Numbered from the stretch's first letter, positions 11,030 to 23,177 are shown. The stretch is 64,000 nucleotides of DNA from Terfezia claveryi (GCA_015179025.1 WHUX01000033.1:186001-250000), one strand, 5' to 3'. A program made the numbers and translations. The notes: generated from the letters alone by a model not told the origin.

Positions 11030-11637
11030 GAAGCTCAAGGTCAGGGGTAATTAATTATTCCGCACCCGTGTCAGTGCTATGGTCGCGACTTTGTACTGCT
11101 GCTGATCTTTCTATATCCCAACATATCCACATCTACTGGCACAAGACTGCAAAGGGTATCAGGATTTAAGTATTTCGGCATAAGCAAACTGGCCAATATT
11201 CCATTTCGCGCTATAACCTAGTAGTCTTCCTATGTTACCTAGGCATGTGGCAAATGGCATGTCTGGGGTCTAAAAGACGGGTTCAGTTCATCTTTCCGCA
11301 CTGAAGGGTGAATTTCTTCCTCTGAAGGAGTATGGAGTAGCAAGTATATAGAGCATGGTAACGTAGGAACTATAGTCCCAACATATTCCGTGAAACTTGG
11401 TATCGTCAACATAGGAGGACATTATAATTAATTATACTTCGGGTCTTCTGCCACTTGAATCCTTATGCGTTCAGGCTAGTTTAATGCAGCGAAGTAAATT
11501 AATGAATGGGAAGTGCACAAGCAGCTCTAAATCGAGATTTGGTATATACCCTTCTCACCCTCTATAGGATATAGGTCGCATTTTTTCCTTCCCCAGTAGC
11601 TCCTCTCGATTGCCCCTGTGTATTTGACCACCACCAT
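11030..11637. other. No gene seen
   Basis: Spacer between the microsatellite and the 3' side of the minus-strand metalloprotease gene. No motif noted. Confidence 0.4.
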
Positions 11638-13163
11638 TTACACTTTCCTCGGCATCGATCTCAATTTGCACCAGACTCTTTTCAAGTCACTTCTCCCTCG
11701 TTCATTCCCCCGCAGAATTTCCAGGATTGGATCCTTCCCTGGAGGACACTTACGTGCACAACTCCCCTGTAGCTCCCGCAACCCGGCAGAGCGCCTCTCT
11801 GCACACTGTATCGCTATCCGTCTCCCCTTATAAGCTGCCCCAATCTCACTTAACCGTTGACCTCTGCTCTTCCTTCCTTTGAATTTGTAGGAATGTTCGT
11901 TCCGACATTCTCCCTGCCAGGCTGCAAAAACAAAATATACCAGGGTGTCGGCATTACTCCACGCCTCGTTCCCCCTTAATTCGGTGACGTACGGGTCCTC
12001 CTTACCTCCCGCCCCACAGGCTTTCCGCTGTCGTCGTATATTCGTACTACCCTCTCTCCGTAGGTCTGTGGTAAGCTGGATGGATCTGGATGTTCGGTTG
12101 ACCGAGGTTGTCGCAAGCCATAGCCGTGATCAAGAAGCCCTAGGGATAGCCAGTATTCGTGTGATAGGGAAAGGAAGAGATCTCCGGTCAGAACATGGGT
12201 ATGGGTTAATTCGTGCATAAGAGTGAGTACTAATCAAGATGTAAGTAATGGACGCAGATTTGTTATTTTTGATTGAGATTAAGATGAAGAGGAGGCTGAG
12301 AGCTTACAACGGTAGTCAACGAAATCTCCTGGTATTCCTTTCAATGCTTCCCAGGGGTTTGGTACATTTAGAGGCTTGTTTTTCCAAAAGAGAGGGCACT
12401 GTACTTAACTAGGTAAGCACATGTGAGAATTGAAGATACTTGAATACTCATACTTACGAGATGCACGTCGTTCCTCCCATTTGTTAACAGCCATTTCCCT
12501 TTATGTTGATGCTTCGTATTTTTAATTCCACCATCCAAGGCATACTCCGGCTTTGGAATCCTGATACTCTGGAGAAGTACTCTGCTAGTCGGCTTGAAAG
12601 CCAGCGCTTCCACCTCTAGTCCCACCCGTACCGTGGGTCCATTACTGACAAAAGCGTCCACTCCTTCCCCCACGGAATTCTCACAATCAGTTTCCCCCTT
12701 CGGCTTGCATATTATTCTCAAACCCTCACCCCTTCCCCTTTTCATTCGTTTAACCCGGCCAAAGCCCTGACCTCCTAGCTCCTCTGCACCCAGTACTTTA
12801 ATATTCCCCATCCGCTCAAGAACCCTGCGTAAACCTCTCCTCACTTCTGTGCTCTCGTATGGATATAGTGGCTCACTATCTCCCGCCGTATAGAAGTAAT
12901 CATACGTATTTCGGATATGCGCTGAATAGTTATGATTTTGCCAGTTCTCAGAAATGGCTGCAGAGAGTTGCTGGATGATATTGATTTCGGATGTTAAAGA
13001 GCTTATTTGGGCCAGGGTGCAAGAAGAGAAGTGGAGAGGGGGGATCGTAGTGAACATTCATAATGCGAGATGTACTAACAATGTTCGTAAAGCTTAATAT
13101 TGAAATTAACGTCGTCAACAGTACACATGCATATGGTGGCAATCGGTAGGGAAAGAGTGACAT
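11638..13163 (-). CDS. M35-like (deuterolysin/Aspzincin-type) zinc metalloprotease, probably secreted
   Basis: The main exon is 13057-12458. Intron 12457-12399 has GTAAGT...ACAG. Exon 12398-12308 begins CPLFWKNKP. Intron 12307-12230 has GTAAGC...TTAG. The next exon from 12229 reads in phase LLTLMHELTHTHVLTGD, whose HELTH is the HExxH zinc motif, followed by DHGYG. Further on, a second frame holds NADTLVYFVFAAW (plus 11918-11962), like the NAD-Y-F region of M35 enzymes. The order of Cys-Pro-Leu-Phe block, HExxH, D-x-x-YG and NAD fits the family. The join between the HELTH and NAD frames and the true 3' end are not settled: a frame change near 12030 needs an unseen intron or is a frameshift. 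An upstream frame from 13163 encodes a signal-anchor-like hydrophobic stretch (CVLLTTLISILSF), likely the first exon. Stop of the NAD frame is at 11638-11640. Confidence 0.6.
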
Positions 13164-13876
13164 GGAGATCTTGTTCAAATGAGCGTGGATAGTTTTCGTA
13201 ATTGGAGGGTAAACGAGTGACTTCAAGTTAATTTGTGAAACAAACGATGGAGTTGGGTGAGGTGCCTCGTGAGATTCCTCGCAACTTGAATTATCCTGAA
13301 CTTAAGGAGGGTGATTTGATTGACGGAACCAGCCGTTAGACCTTTGATTGGAGTGAAGGGCAAAAGGAGGGAAAAGAGTGAAATGGAAAACGTTATGTGC
13401 TGCGATTGGCTCTCATATATACACAAGTGAGCCCAGTGAGCTGACGTTACTACCGGATTGGGTATAGGGATGACGGTGCATCGGCCTAGTCAAGTTATGC
13501 ACGACCAAACAATATTTTTGGACAATCGCATTGTTGAGAAAATTGGAGCCGAACTGTTGACGCTGGAGCTCTGCGACCGGCCAATCAATTTAGGGGCAGA
13601 GAGCTGGGAAAACCAATCGTGGAGACCAGAAATCGACCCTTCGTAGTTGTCAATAAGAAAATTAAATATTTTTGGTAATAAAGCTTTCGCTGACGTAGGA
13701 AGTTGTTCTATAATTGCTTGTTCGGAAATTGTAGCTGCTTGTCTTGACACATCACCTGACAGGCATCCTACACAGCCTCCCTAAGTTTCGACCAGAGATT
13801 CAAATACAATACTTCCGCAATATTTCGCTCGAAAGTTAAACACCAGTAGTGTCTGAGTTCAATCATCTCAGATGCG
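13164..13876. other. Intergenic, no supported gene
   Basis: Lies between the divergent metalloprotease gene and the NLR relic. An 86-codon minus frame at 13490-13750 has no recognised motif. Confidence 0.4.
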
Positions 13877-16800
13877 TTGACTCTATGCGTTTGTGAAGCC
13901 CGAGGGGGTGGAGGAGGGGAGCAAAGTTCGGCGCGATCCAACCAATCTGTCACAATACCTCACACGAGGAAGAGAGACAGACTCCATCAGTATATCAAGC
14001 CGCATGCTCGAAGCCCTTCACCTAAGCCGCCGAGTTCAGTTTTACAACAGGGGCCTTCACCCAACCCTACTATTTCAGTTCTACAGCAGGCACCTTCATC
14101 TAACTATTCGACTTCGGTTTCACAACAGGCACCTTCACCTCAGTCTTCGATTTCAATTTTACCGCAGGCTTTATCTAATCAGCCTATTTCAGTTATACTA
14201 CCGGCGCCTTCACCTAACCGGGAATAACTATGGACGAAAGCTTACCAGAAGCTTCCGGATAAACTGGGCGTGAATAAACTAGAGCTGCCGATAAATTGCA
14301 GACTTTGCAGCACGTTTTACAAACGGCAATTCAGGCAAAAGAAGAAAATATGTCCAAGCGGCTGAAGTTTAAATGGGGAGATAAAGATATTGATGTGCAA
14401 GAGACAGCTAACAGGCTTGTTGGCTGGATTATGAAATTTAAGGAGGTTGGAGACATTGCAGTGCAGTATGATCCAGCAATACGGCTTTACCTTGGGTGGG
14501 AGTTAGGTTTATTCTGCTGGTTCATATCACCGTACACTGCCTGTATTGCATTAGTGAAATTTGCTAAGCTTTCATCTAGCTCACTATCGGAGATCAAGAA
14601 AAGTTGGCAGCAGCCATTACTGGAATGGAGCGGGTTGCTATGTTAATTAGCTGCTGTGCCATATACGAACAGCTTTATCTAACTGGCAATGTGCCAAAGA
14701 ATGCCGAAGAGGCGACAGAAGACCTCCAAAGGGGGTTACTTGCTTTATTAACGACTGTATTGCAAGCATTATGTCGATTGATCAAGGTATTCCAGGGTAA
14801 GGTCCCATATTGTTGGTTTGGGTGGGTATGGGTATTCCCTTGTTTAGCAAGGCTAATTCTCTCTATCAGGAAAATTCATTGACAAACTGAAAACTCCGGA
14901 GGCTACTTTCGCGGAGATCAAAGCAATTGACGAGCCAGAGTCCGCAGTCAATTCTGCTGTTATAGCGGTTGAGAATTGCTATCATGCAGATGCACGTTTG
15001 TATAACAAAGGTAGGAGTTTTTATTTTCATCCTTGTTGAATGTTATGCTAAGTCGTGAGATCGAATTAGAGAAGTTATATAAACTTCAGAAACTTCAGAA
15101 GGATTTCATGGCCGTTATCACAAGGATCAATAGGAATGTGGACAAGATTTTCAAGGATATTGAGAGTGCGTAAGGAGAAACGCCAGTGACGGAATCGAAT
15201 ATCACTTATTACATAATCGGGAGCTCTTGAAAGATGTTGTGCCTGTTATCTCAAGCATAGGTGGAAACGTGGACGTGATATGCGAGGATATCAAAGGTGA
15301 GTACAAGCAAAACACCAGGTAGCTAATCTCACATATTGATTGCCATGGCTACCCCAGAAAGTAACAGGATCATGATCCTTCGATGGTTTTCGACCGTCCC
15401 ATACCAAAGCCACCATGATCTCGCATGTGAGGGTTGTATTAAACATACTGGGGCATTGCTATTTAAGAGAATGGAGTTTGCGACATGGTTGAATTCTAAA
15501 TTGTCAGCTTCCTATAAGTAGCATGATCTAATGAGCGTCTTCCAGTTCTGCGACAATCGAGTATCTCAATAGATCGGCCCAGCTTGATAAAGTCGCATAC
15601 TTCTATTGTAAACGAGATGAAGCAGACCGTCGAGACAAAGAAAAAATTCTGCTTTCCCTGGTCAAGCAACTAGCATGTCCTAGCGGCGGGCGAACCCGCA
15701 TCTGCGCAGCTGCTGTGGAGGCCTATAATAAGGAACAGAGGGGCCCATCCTCTCGCCATCAGCTCAACTTCGACTCCAGTCTTAAACTCTCGGGTCAATT
15801 GGTTGAGTACCCCCAGCATTCGGCGGTTGTACTTGAAGGTCTGGATGAATGTTCTGTCATGAGTATGTCCGCGATCACTTGCTACGGGGCTTGCTTTCTA
15901 TAATAAGGAAAGCAAAATGCCCCCTCTAGGTGTTCATATCCAGTCGCCATAACCTGGCCATTGAAACTCGCTTGCGTGATTTGCCACATGTGTGTATCGA
16001 AGCCGGAGATAACGCTGATGATATTGCAAACTACGTGAAGCGGGAGCTCATATTGGCAATTCAAGATCAGAGGCTGCTTCGAGGAAATGTGTCTCCAGAA
16101 CTCAAAACAACCATCGAAGAAGTAATTTTACGAGACGCCAACGGGATGTAAGGTCATGTATGAACTCTAGCTTGAAGATGTTTGATTCCTAACTTATAAT
16201 TTAGGTTTCTCTGGGTCGACTGGCAACTACGCGAGCTTTGCAAGATGATGCGTGAACCTGATATTCGCGCTCGACTAGGGAGGCTTCCAAAACGTCTGAC
16301 CGGGGTTTATGATGAAATCATTAATTCTATAAAGTCCTAGCCAGATTGCAATTTTAACATAGCCCTACGTGCCTTGAAGTGGATGTTAGTTTCCGAACGT
16401 CCTCTCAAGCCTAGGGAGCTTGTTGCGGCGGCTGAGCTCGATCCAGCAATACCTGTGAACAGTTCTGCACCATCGCAAGAGTCGGCATTGGAGGTGGAGC
16501 TGCTTATAGAGTCGTGTGAAGGCTTACTGCTACTGGATACGACCTTGGATGTGGTTCGATTTTCACATTTATCCGTTCACGAATATCTTGAGACGCGAAA
16601 TGGCATATGGGATATCGAAGCGGTCGACGCGCAACTCTTCGTTTCTAAATCTTGCCTATGGACGCTGCAATCTGGGCCTCATCTAGGATCACCTCTTTAT
16701 GAGTATGCTGCGCTCAACTGGTTCAAACATTGTAGATCATATCAAGACCTCGGGCTATCCTTGGTAACCAACAAAGATACCAAGCACGAACTGAGAATCC

Positions 16801-17790
16801 CACTCCTCGATATTTTTCTGGGTTCTTTCAAACTGGCATCTACCAGTAGTTATGCCAAGTGGGCGGCCTGGGTAGACAGTAGGGCCTAGCTAGATTCATT
16901 TGAGCATGATTCCGGACATCTGTCCGAATTGTGTTATTTACGCTCAACCCCTCTGTGTCCCGCCTTTTCCGCCGCATTCGCTGGCCTAGGGGAGTTAGTG
17001 AGTTGGCTGTGGCACTCAGGAGGAACGAAATGAAGATCAAGAATGCTCGTTGTAATACGTTACTGAATGTTGCTTGTGCGTATGGAACAGTATGGATTGT
17101 AGCAGAAATACTAAAAGCGGACTATAACATTCACGATATTCAGAGTGCTCTATATGCTGCTTCTAGTACTAGCTACCCCAGCTCGGACGTAATCAAAGTT
17201 CTCCTGGATTGAGGCGCGGATGTCAATGCATATGATGAACTCGATGGCACTGCCCTAGGAGTTGCTGCTCGCAAAGGTCACCTGGAAATCGTCTCACGTC
17301 TTCTGGACCGAGGCGCAGATGTCAATATCTCATATGGCGGCTGGTATGGTGCTGCCCTAGTCTCTGCTGTTATGGGGGGCAAGCTGGAGGCTGTCACCTT
17401 CTCCTGGACCGAGGAGCAGATGTCAATATCTCACTTGGTGATTATAACACTGTTCTAGGCACTGCTGCATTCAACGGCCACATACCGCTTATCAGACTCC
17501 CCCTAGATCGGGGTGCTAATGTCAATCTCACTGGTGGTGACTATGGGACTGCACTTGGCGCTGCTGCATACGCGGGCAAACTTGAGATCGTTGAACTTCT
17601 CCTCGATTGGGGAGCAGATGTCAACCTCATTAGGTAGTGGTAAATATGTGACTGCACTAGGCGCTGCTGCATATTGTGGCAACAAGCGGATTGAGGAACT
17701 TCTCCTTGTCGAGGGGCCGATGTCAACCTCATTGCTAGTGAATATGGTACTGCCCTAGGCTCGGAACACTCCAAACCGTCAAATTTCTCT
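13877..17790 (+). pseudogene. NACHT-ankyrin (NLR-type) pseudogene, copy A
   Basis: Collinear with the NLR halves at 44243-47376 and 28142-29910. In order it has a Ser/Pro-rich N-terminus with repeated QQAPSP-type units (13930-14225), an NWD/NACHT-type N-terminal domain (14230-15000; WGDKDIDVQETANRL), then YQSHHDLACEG (about 15395), the post-P-loop NACHT part (15545-16150; VVLEGLDEC as Walker B), FLWVDWQLREL (about 16206), a helical region and degenerate ankyrin repeats (17080-17760; DRGADVN-like). It is broken: a TAA at 14226, frameshifts near 14290 and 14477, loss of the P-loop segment near 15521-15545, a TAG at 16338-16340, and frameshifts and stops in the ankyrin part. Fungal proteins of this class are STAND NTPases used in non-self recognition and heterokaryon incompatibility; this copy cannot work as such. 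Confidence 0.85.
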
Positions 17791-18605
17791 GATATGGAGG
17801 GGCCGAGCCTGAATTAAGAAACAAAAGACGCGCACGAACCCGTGACTTGGCGGAACACGGGGCATCACTATATCGCAGCCTTGTTGGACTCAAGTTGTGT
17901 TGAAAGGCAACCGAACCGCACATATGCGGTGGTGCCGAAAATAGAGCATAGTAATCGAGAGCATGGGAAAAGATATTTCGGAATCAAGAATGGTGGAGAG
18001 CCGTGGCAAAATTCCTGTCAAATCCTTATGTCTCATAGTTCCTACACTCGTAGCTTAACGGTAACCTAACCAGTATAAGTCACGAACTATGATATCTTTA
18101 AAAAAATATGAGTAACTAAATTATGCGAATTTAGTATGGAATCTAAAGATATTTCATTCTTGGTACCAAGTATAACTAGCTCGATGATATGTATGTTGCT
18201 TCTAAATAAAAGACCACGTTGGGTTGTTCGAGAGATTGAAGAAAAAACTTGTCCGAGTTGTAGGTGGTAATTAGAATTGAAATTAGAATTGCAATAAGAG
18301 GTGGTCACTTGCTAATCTCAATTTTTTACAAATTAGGCTTAGTTCAGTGCACTTCGTAATTGCAATTTTCATAATTGAAATTAAGAAGTGACTACCCCTA
18401 ATGTGTGTTTGGCAGTATGCATAAATGCCGATCTGATTCACATACTAAGATTTAGTCTCGACATGATAATGCCCATCCCTTAAGTTCATTTCTTAAAATG
18501 TACTTTTAAAAAGAAACTGTGAGCGTACAATATACTATCGGTGTTTGGGCAAACCTAGCACCCAGTGATCACGTTTTGTCCTAGCGGTTTCACTCTCCAA
18601 CAGAA
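17791..18605. other. No gene seen
   Basis: AT-rich toward 18080-18540. Short inverted AT-rich words (AATTGCAATTTTCATAATTG) occur but no element ends were found. Confidence 0.4.
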
Positions 18606-18704
18606 ACTACTCATTACTCCTATTCGGCTCAGTAAGGGGACCATGAGAACCCGGAAACCGGGGTGGATTCAGGACAAGGCAAGTTAATCTGCCAGGTCCG
18701 GCGC
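18606..18704 (-). repeat. SINE-like repeat copy
   Basis: Contains TCATTACTCCTATTCGG, CAGTAAGGGGACCATGAG, ACCCGGAAACCGGGGTGGAT and AAGGCAAGTTAATCTGCCAG in the family order. No A-tail remains at the expected side. Confidence 0.65.
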
Positions 18705-18985
18705 CCGAAATAACCCAATATGATCCAACAAAATAAACTCAAAAGTATTGCCAGGTTGTGAGCTGATGATAATATTGTCCGGTATGCCTTCAGAACTTAA
18801 TGTAACACTGACTCGTGCATCTGACAACTAGAAACATAAGATTGGTTAACAAAGTTTTACTCGCCTCTAGCTTACACACAAACGAATATCATTGTGGTCA
18901 TGTAGAAGTATGAGGGAAGTGCACTTTGATTACTTCATACACAGTGATTCTGCGTGTAAAATATAACTTTATTTGGCACTATACA

Positions 18986-19076
18986 TACATCTGATCCCAG
19001 CCAGGGGGTCATGAGGAGCCACCGGGAAACCCGGGTGGATTTAGGACAAGGCAAGTCAATCCACCATGTCCGGCGC
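18986..19076 (-). repeat. SINE-like repeat copy
   Basis: Family landmarks GGGGGTCATGAGGAGCCACC, GGAAACCCGGGTGGATTTAG and AAGGCAAGTCAATCCACCAT are present. About 280 bp from the previous copy, same orientation. Confidence 0.65.
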
Positions 19077-19969
19077 CTATATACTGCGGTAATGTATACA
19101 TATATTACAAATGTGCATTTTAGTTCTATGGCATAAAATTTAAGAAAGCGGTATATATACTGTATGTATTTGGTTACAAGGTCACATTGACATCTAGTAG
19201 CCCTATACTTACAGTAGATAACAGCTGACTTCATGGTAAAACAAGGTAATTGTGCGTATGAGTGCCTAGTAGAGTAAGGTATATAGTCTATGTTGCATAA
19301 TTTACTTACCATAATAGCAATAAACTTCAATACCAGACTAGGCATGTTATAAATGACCCTTCATAGGAGGGAATTCAATCTATAGTACAGAAAGTGCCCT
19401 GGCGGCATGAATTAAATTTATTCTGCTCCTTTCCCCAATCTTATCAAGTGATTCAATATACAGTATCTATATACCAAACCATTCAGCATATTTGCTGGAC
19501 GCTTCACAAATGCACTGTTATTTATCCAAATTGTTAAATGGTTCCACTGAACGGTTGAGTAATTGCATAAAGTTATAGTGGTATAGTGAAAACCTCAAAT
19601 AATCTAGCGTGACATCGGACTATCATCTTTTTTTTCCTTTTTAAGTCTATACGTCTATAAGATTGTTCCCTCATCTTAAAAGACTCGATATACCCACGGA
19701 ACAACGGGCTACATAAGCGCCCAGCTTCGGAATCTAGGAAAACAAAACTAACCGAAATAACACCTACCTCCACCACCACGCCCCATACCGGCCCTTCCCC
19801 GAAAAATAAAACACCTCCGCCACTATATCTCCTTTTCTACCAAACCCCTCGAGAGACTAACTCAAGGTTCAAACGAGTAAAGAAATCTTCCACTCGATCC
19901 ATTACCACCTCCTTGTCCCCCGTCCTTCACCTTTCTCATCCAGACCGACTTGTCATCTGCCTGTTACCA
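19077..19969. other. No supported gene
   Basis: A 136-codon minus frame (18935-19345) runs partly through the SINE-like copy and is not coding evidence. CT-rich sequence at 19780-19960 could be a fungal promoter for the small exon that follows. Confidence 0.35.
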
Positions 19970-20089
19970 TGAGCCCTATCTCCTGCCAATCTATTCTCCA
20001 GCCGGGCATATCAAAGCATCAGGACTACCATTTTGAAACATATATAAGTTCTGGACCGCTTGCGGGCGGCCTACCTACTATGCCCCTGG
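19970..20089 (+). CDS. Possible orphan first exon
   Basis: An ATG after a CT-rich leader opens 40 codons (MSPISCQSILQPG...) that end exactly at a good 5' splice site (CCCCTG then GTAAGC at 20090). No matching acceptor exon was found downstream, where an inverted-repeat element begins about 155 bp later. It may be the stub of a gene truncated by insertion. Family not recognised. Confidence 0.2.
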
Positions 20090-20244
20090 TAAGCAATTTA
20101 TTTAATTACTGCTTTTGGCAAATAACGCACTTGAATTAATTAAAAAATACCGAACTGGAGCTATATTAGGCTATTAATGATCCCGATGATAGTCAATGAC
20201 TACTATGTATCTAGCCTTTGATTGATTGGTGATGCTCTAGATTG

Positions 20245-20785
20245 ATTGGGCTATTACCGGGAAAACTTGCGAAGAAGAGGCCTTGTCGGTTTCTATTTAA
20301 TATGATTAGACAGGGATCTCTGCATCTGTGGCCTCCAGTGTATACTCAACCTCCTCATCAGAATCCAACGTACCAGTACAGTCTTCTATCTGCCATGAGC
20401 CAACTGTAATATCTGGTAAACCACGCACATAAAGCTTTGTATCTTCGGTCCCATCCGGAGCTATTCTCGATTCAGGGAATTGACACTTCGAGGTTGTAGA
20501 GCAGTGGATTTACCCTTACGCCCTGGTCGAGTGGACTTTGTAGGTTGTTCTAGAGACGAGACTTAAGTACTGATGTGGACGCGGTGCCTGTAGCTATAGG
20601 TGCCGACATTATTAGAATTGAACAATTAAACATTAATTCGATCAAGTCTATACCTAGATACATTTTCGTTTTCCTAACTTGTCATGTTCAAATGTCGCTG
20701 GTTATGCATGGTGGCTGCAGATGTCTCAAAAACCAACAAGGCCTCTTCTTCGCCAGTTTTCCCGGTATCCAGTAGTCCAATTTGT
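20245..20785. mobile_element. ~540-bp segment with ~45-bp imperfect inverted ends
   Basis: The left arm around 20248-20296 (ACCGGGAAAACTTGCGAAGA then AGAGGCCTTGTCGG) is matched inverted by 20727-20785 (CAAGGCCTCTTCTTCGCCAG then TTTTCCCGGTA). The right arm and interior on the minus strand read like protein (LLDTGKTGEEEALLVFETSA near 20700-20785; DGTEDTKLYVRGLPDITVGS near 20385-20455), so this may be a rearranged transposon coding remnant rather than a true TIR element. Confidence 0.35.
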
Positions 20786-21009
20786 GTCCATTTTGCTAGA
20801 GACTGCAGTTATGATTTGCTAACACTTTGATATGAAAATAGATTCAGCATAGAACTTTTTGTAAGTATACGAGAAAGGAGCTTGAGTTGTTGTAGATGCC
20901 TGCTGAGCAACTGGAGTTCTGCAGATTTACCTTCCAAGCCTATAAGGCTAGAGGTCTTCGGTTGTATAAAGATTAACAAGTGCACATACCTAGTTAACAG
21001 TTGATGGTA

Positions 21010-21708
21010 TGGTGCCGGCAGTCAAGAGGGTACCAATATAAGGGGGTGTGCCACTAACGTATCAACAACACCACCATAACAGACTTCGAATATTTTTACA
21101 GTAAAATCGATAGTATTGGCTATGGAGAACAATAATTACTGATTAAAAAAAAATATATGAAAAAACTGAGGGAGTAGATAGGTAAAAGAAAAGACCGTTT
21201 TGTATGGGAGGGCCAATGAATTACCCATGCCAAGATTGACCAAAATTACTGAACTAGGCATAGAGTGAGGCCAGACTAGTCTCAATCCAACCTAGCTTGG
21301 CAGACTTGGCAGTTGGGTTGATTTGCTAGTCTTCATTCAATATATGAGTTCTACGATGGCTTTTATATACACGGTCTTTAAACTCTGCAGTACCATATTA
21401 ACAACCATCACGGTATGCTTGCAGAGTCCGCAACATCGGAGTCCGTACCCCCAAACAACTCCTCCTCTGAATCCTGTTGTCTTAGAGCTTTACGAGCTTT
21501 CGCGGTGGAATCAATACACGCTTTTCGCTTTTTGCTGAGCGGAGGCATTGTTCAGGGTATGTACCGGTAGTTCAGGGGTGGTTGGCAATCTATTCCGTGT
21601 CACATTCGCCTCAAACGAAAAAATAAAAAAAATAAACCCGTGATGACTAAGGCTCAGGACGAATTACCCATTTTGCCAAGAATGGTACCCTCTTGACTGC
21701 CGGCACCA
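21010..21708. mobile_element. 699-bp TIR element with TA flanks
   Basis: The left end TGGTGCCGGCAGTCAAGAGG...(21010-21035) and right end (21683-21708) are inverted and identical over 26 bp plus the flanking TA (21008-21009 and 21709-21710). This TA-TIR pattern is that of Tc1/mariner-type non-autonomous elements. A second, inner duplication (GAATTACCCAT...TTGCCAAGA) occurs near 21218 and 21661. The 71-codon frame at 21323-21538 has no transposase motif. Confidence 0.7.
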
Positions 21709-21978
21709 TATTCGGGCTGCGGTTTCCCAATAACTTTTGCATATAATCTTTTTTGTTGGTTTTTTGGCCTAGTCTTCTCTTGGAATTCTTATACTAATTC
21801 TCAACTGCTCCCTTAAATTCTCCACCATGATCAGACTGTAATAATTCAGGTGAGCCATAAAGGTGAATCCACAATATCATTGCCGTTGCAACAGAGCCCG
21901 AATAATAATATTAGAAATCATACTACTTGTACTAATGAGTTTTAACTTACTGTTTTATCTTCCAATGGAGCAAAATAA

Positions 21979-22339
21979 TAGAGACGTTCTGCACCCTGGC
22001 CTGGCGGCTTGTATCCACAGCAACCCGACCATATCATGTGAGCAGCAAGGATATGGGACCAGGGTGAGATGTCCGCCGGGCAAAAAATATGCTATCGATA
22101 GCATATTTTTTGCCCTTAGAATATCTCTAGTTTACCGCGCTAAAAACAACAACAAATGGCGGAATGCGGTTAAGTGAAAATTTTGCTTACTCTAAATCCC
22201 GGCACTGGTGCCGCACCGACTGCTTAAGACTGGCAGGGTTGTAAAAACGATTCTTCGGCGGACATCTAGCGCTACCAGGGTAGGAGGTGGCGTGACTAAA
22301 GTTGCATTGTCCGCCAGACCAGGGTGCGGAACGTCTCTA
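21979..22339. mobile_element. ~361-bp MITE with ~29-bp TIRs
   Basis: The left terminus TAGAGACGTTCTGCACCCTG (21979 onward) matches inverted CAGGGTGCGGAACGTCTCTA (to 22339), and similarity continues into CTGGCGG/CCGCCAG. TA lies at both extremes. Inside are a second pair of inverted words (AGATGTCCGCCGG at 22068 and CGGCGGACATCT at 22257) and the 38-bp palindrome at 22078-22115. Non-coding. Confidence 0.7.
22078..22115. repeat. 38-bp perfect palindrome
   Basis: GGGCAAAAAATATGCTATC is followed directly by its exact reverse complement with no spacer. It would extrude as a 19-bp cruciform arm. It lies inside the 361-bp MITE. Confidence 0.95.
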
Positions 22340-23177
22340 ATACACTACTTTTTATAATGATTCTTTCATCAGGCGCATAGCGCATATCAATTAGATCTAC
22401 ATGAACTCGTTCAATAGCTCTAGTTAGGTATATTTTTATTAATTCAAGTGCGTTATGTACCAAATACAGAAGTAACTAAACAAATTGCCCGCCAGGTGCA
22501 TAGTAGGGATGCTCCGATGCCACTGGACGACATAGAACAATACATTAAAATAGAAACCCCAATCTTTTGTGATGCGAATAGAGTACAAGAGAACCAAAGC
22601 AATTAATTCGAAGTTCCCCTTCCATAGCTCTGCCAAGTGGAACAAAGGCGCCAATCCCAGGAGGAGACGGGGGTTTGTTTACATCCTGCTGCCAGGTTGT
22701 GGTAATGCTAGCAGCGGAATCAGGGTTCGGCATAAAGAATAGGTAGTTTACTTGTACTATTTCGAATTTTATTCATAATTAGAGGATATTTCAATCGTAA
22801 CACTGCAGCCCTAACGCCTGCAGGTTTACCTCCAATATCCCCTGATGACCCACATCAGGGGAACCTGCGTGAAGAATGGCTACCTACACTAATTAATGCG
22901 GGGACCTGAGTTTTGAAATTTGAACATTTGCGATGCTGCGAACGAATACAAAGTCAGTATGGTTCAAACATCCTTGGATTGTGCTAAAACCAAGTGATTA
23001 GTTGCGCTGAGAATTGCAGGGTCATAAATTTGTATATCTTGTGCGGTAGCGATAGCTAAGTCCTCAACCGTACCTGAACACGAGCAATTCCTCATTCCCC
23101 CAATACCACCAAGTCAACAATATTCTCTACATCTATCTATCCACTACTAGGAATCACCAGGCTTTTCACAGTCCAAA
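22340..23177. other. Intergenic; upstream region of the 23178 gene
   Basis: Holds a 9-bp perfect hairpin CCCCTGATG/CATCAGGGG (22839-22861) but no supported gene. The last ~100 bp are C/T- and A-rich (CATCTATCTATCCACTACTA) as expected for a fungal leader. Confidence 0.4.

Noticed and set aside
10903..11169. Asp-Gly repeat protein frame
   Set aside because: It is a translation of the (GATGGA)n microsatellite with no introns, promoter or flanking protein features.
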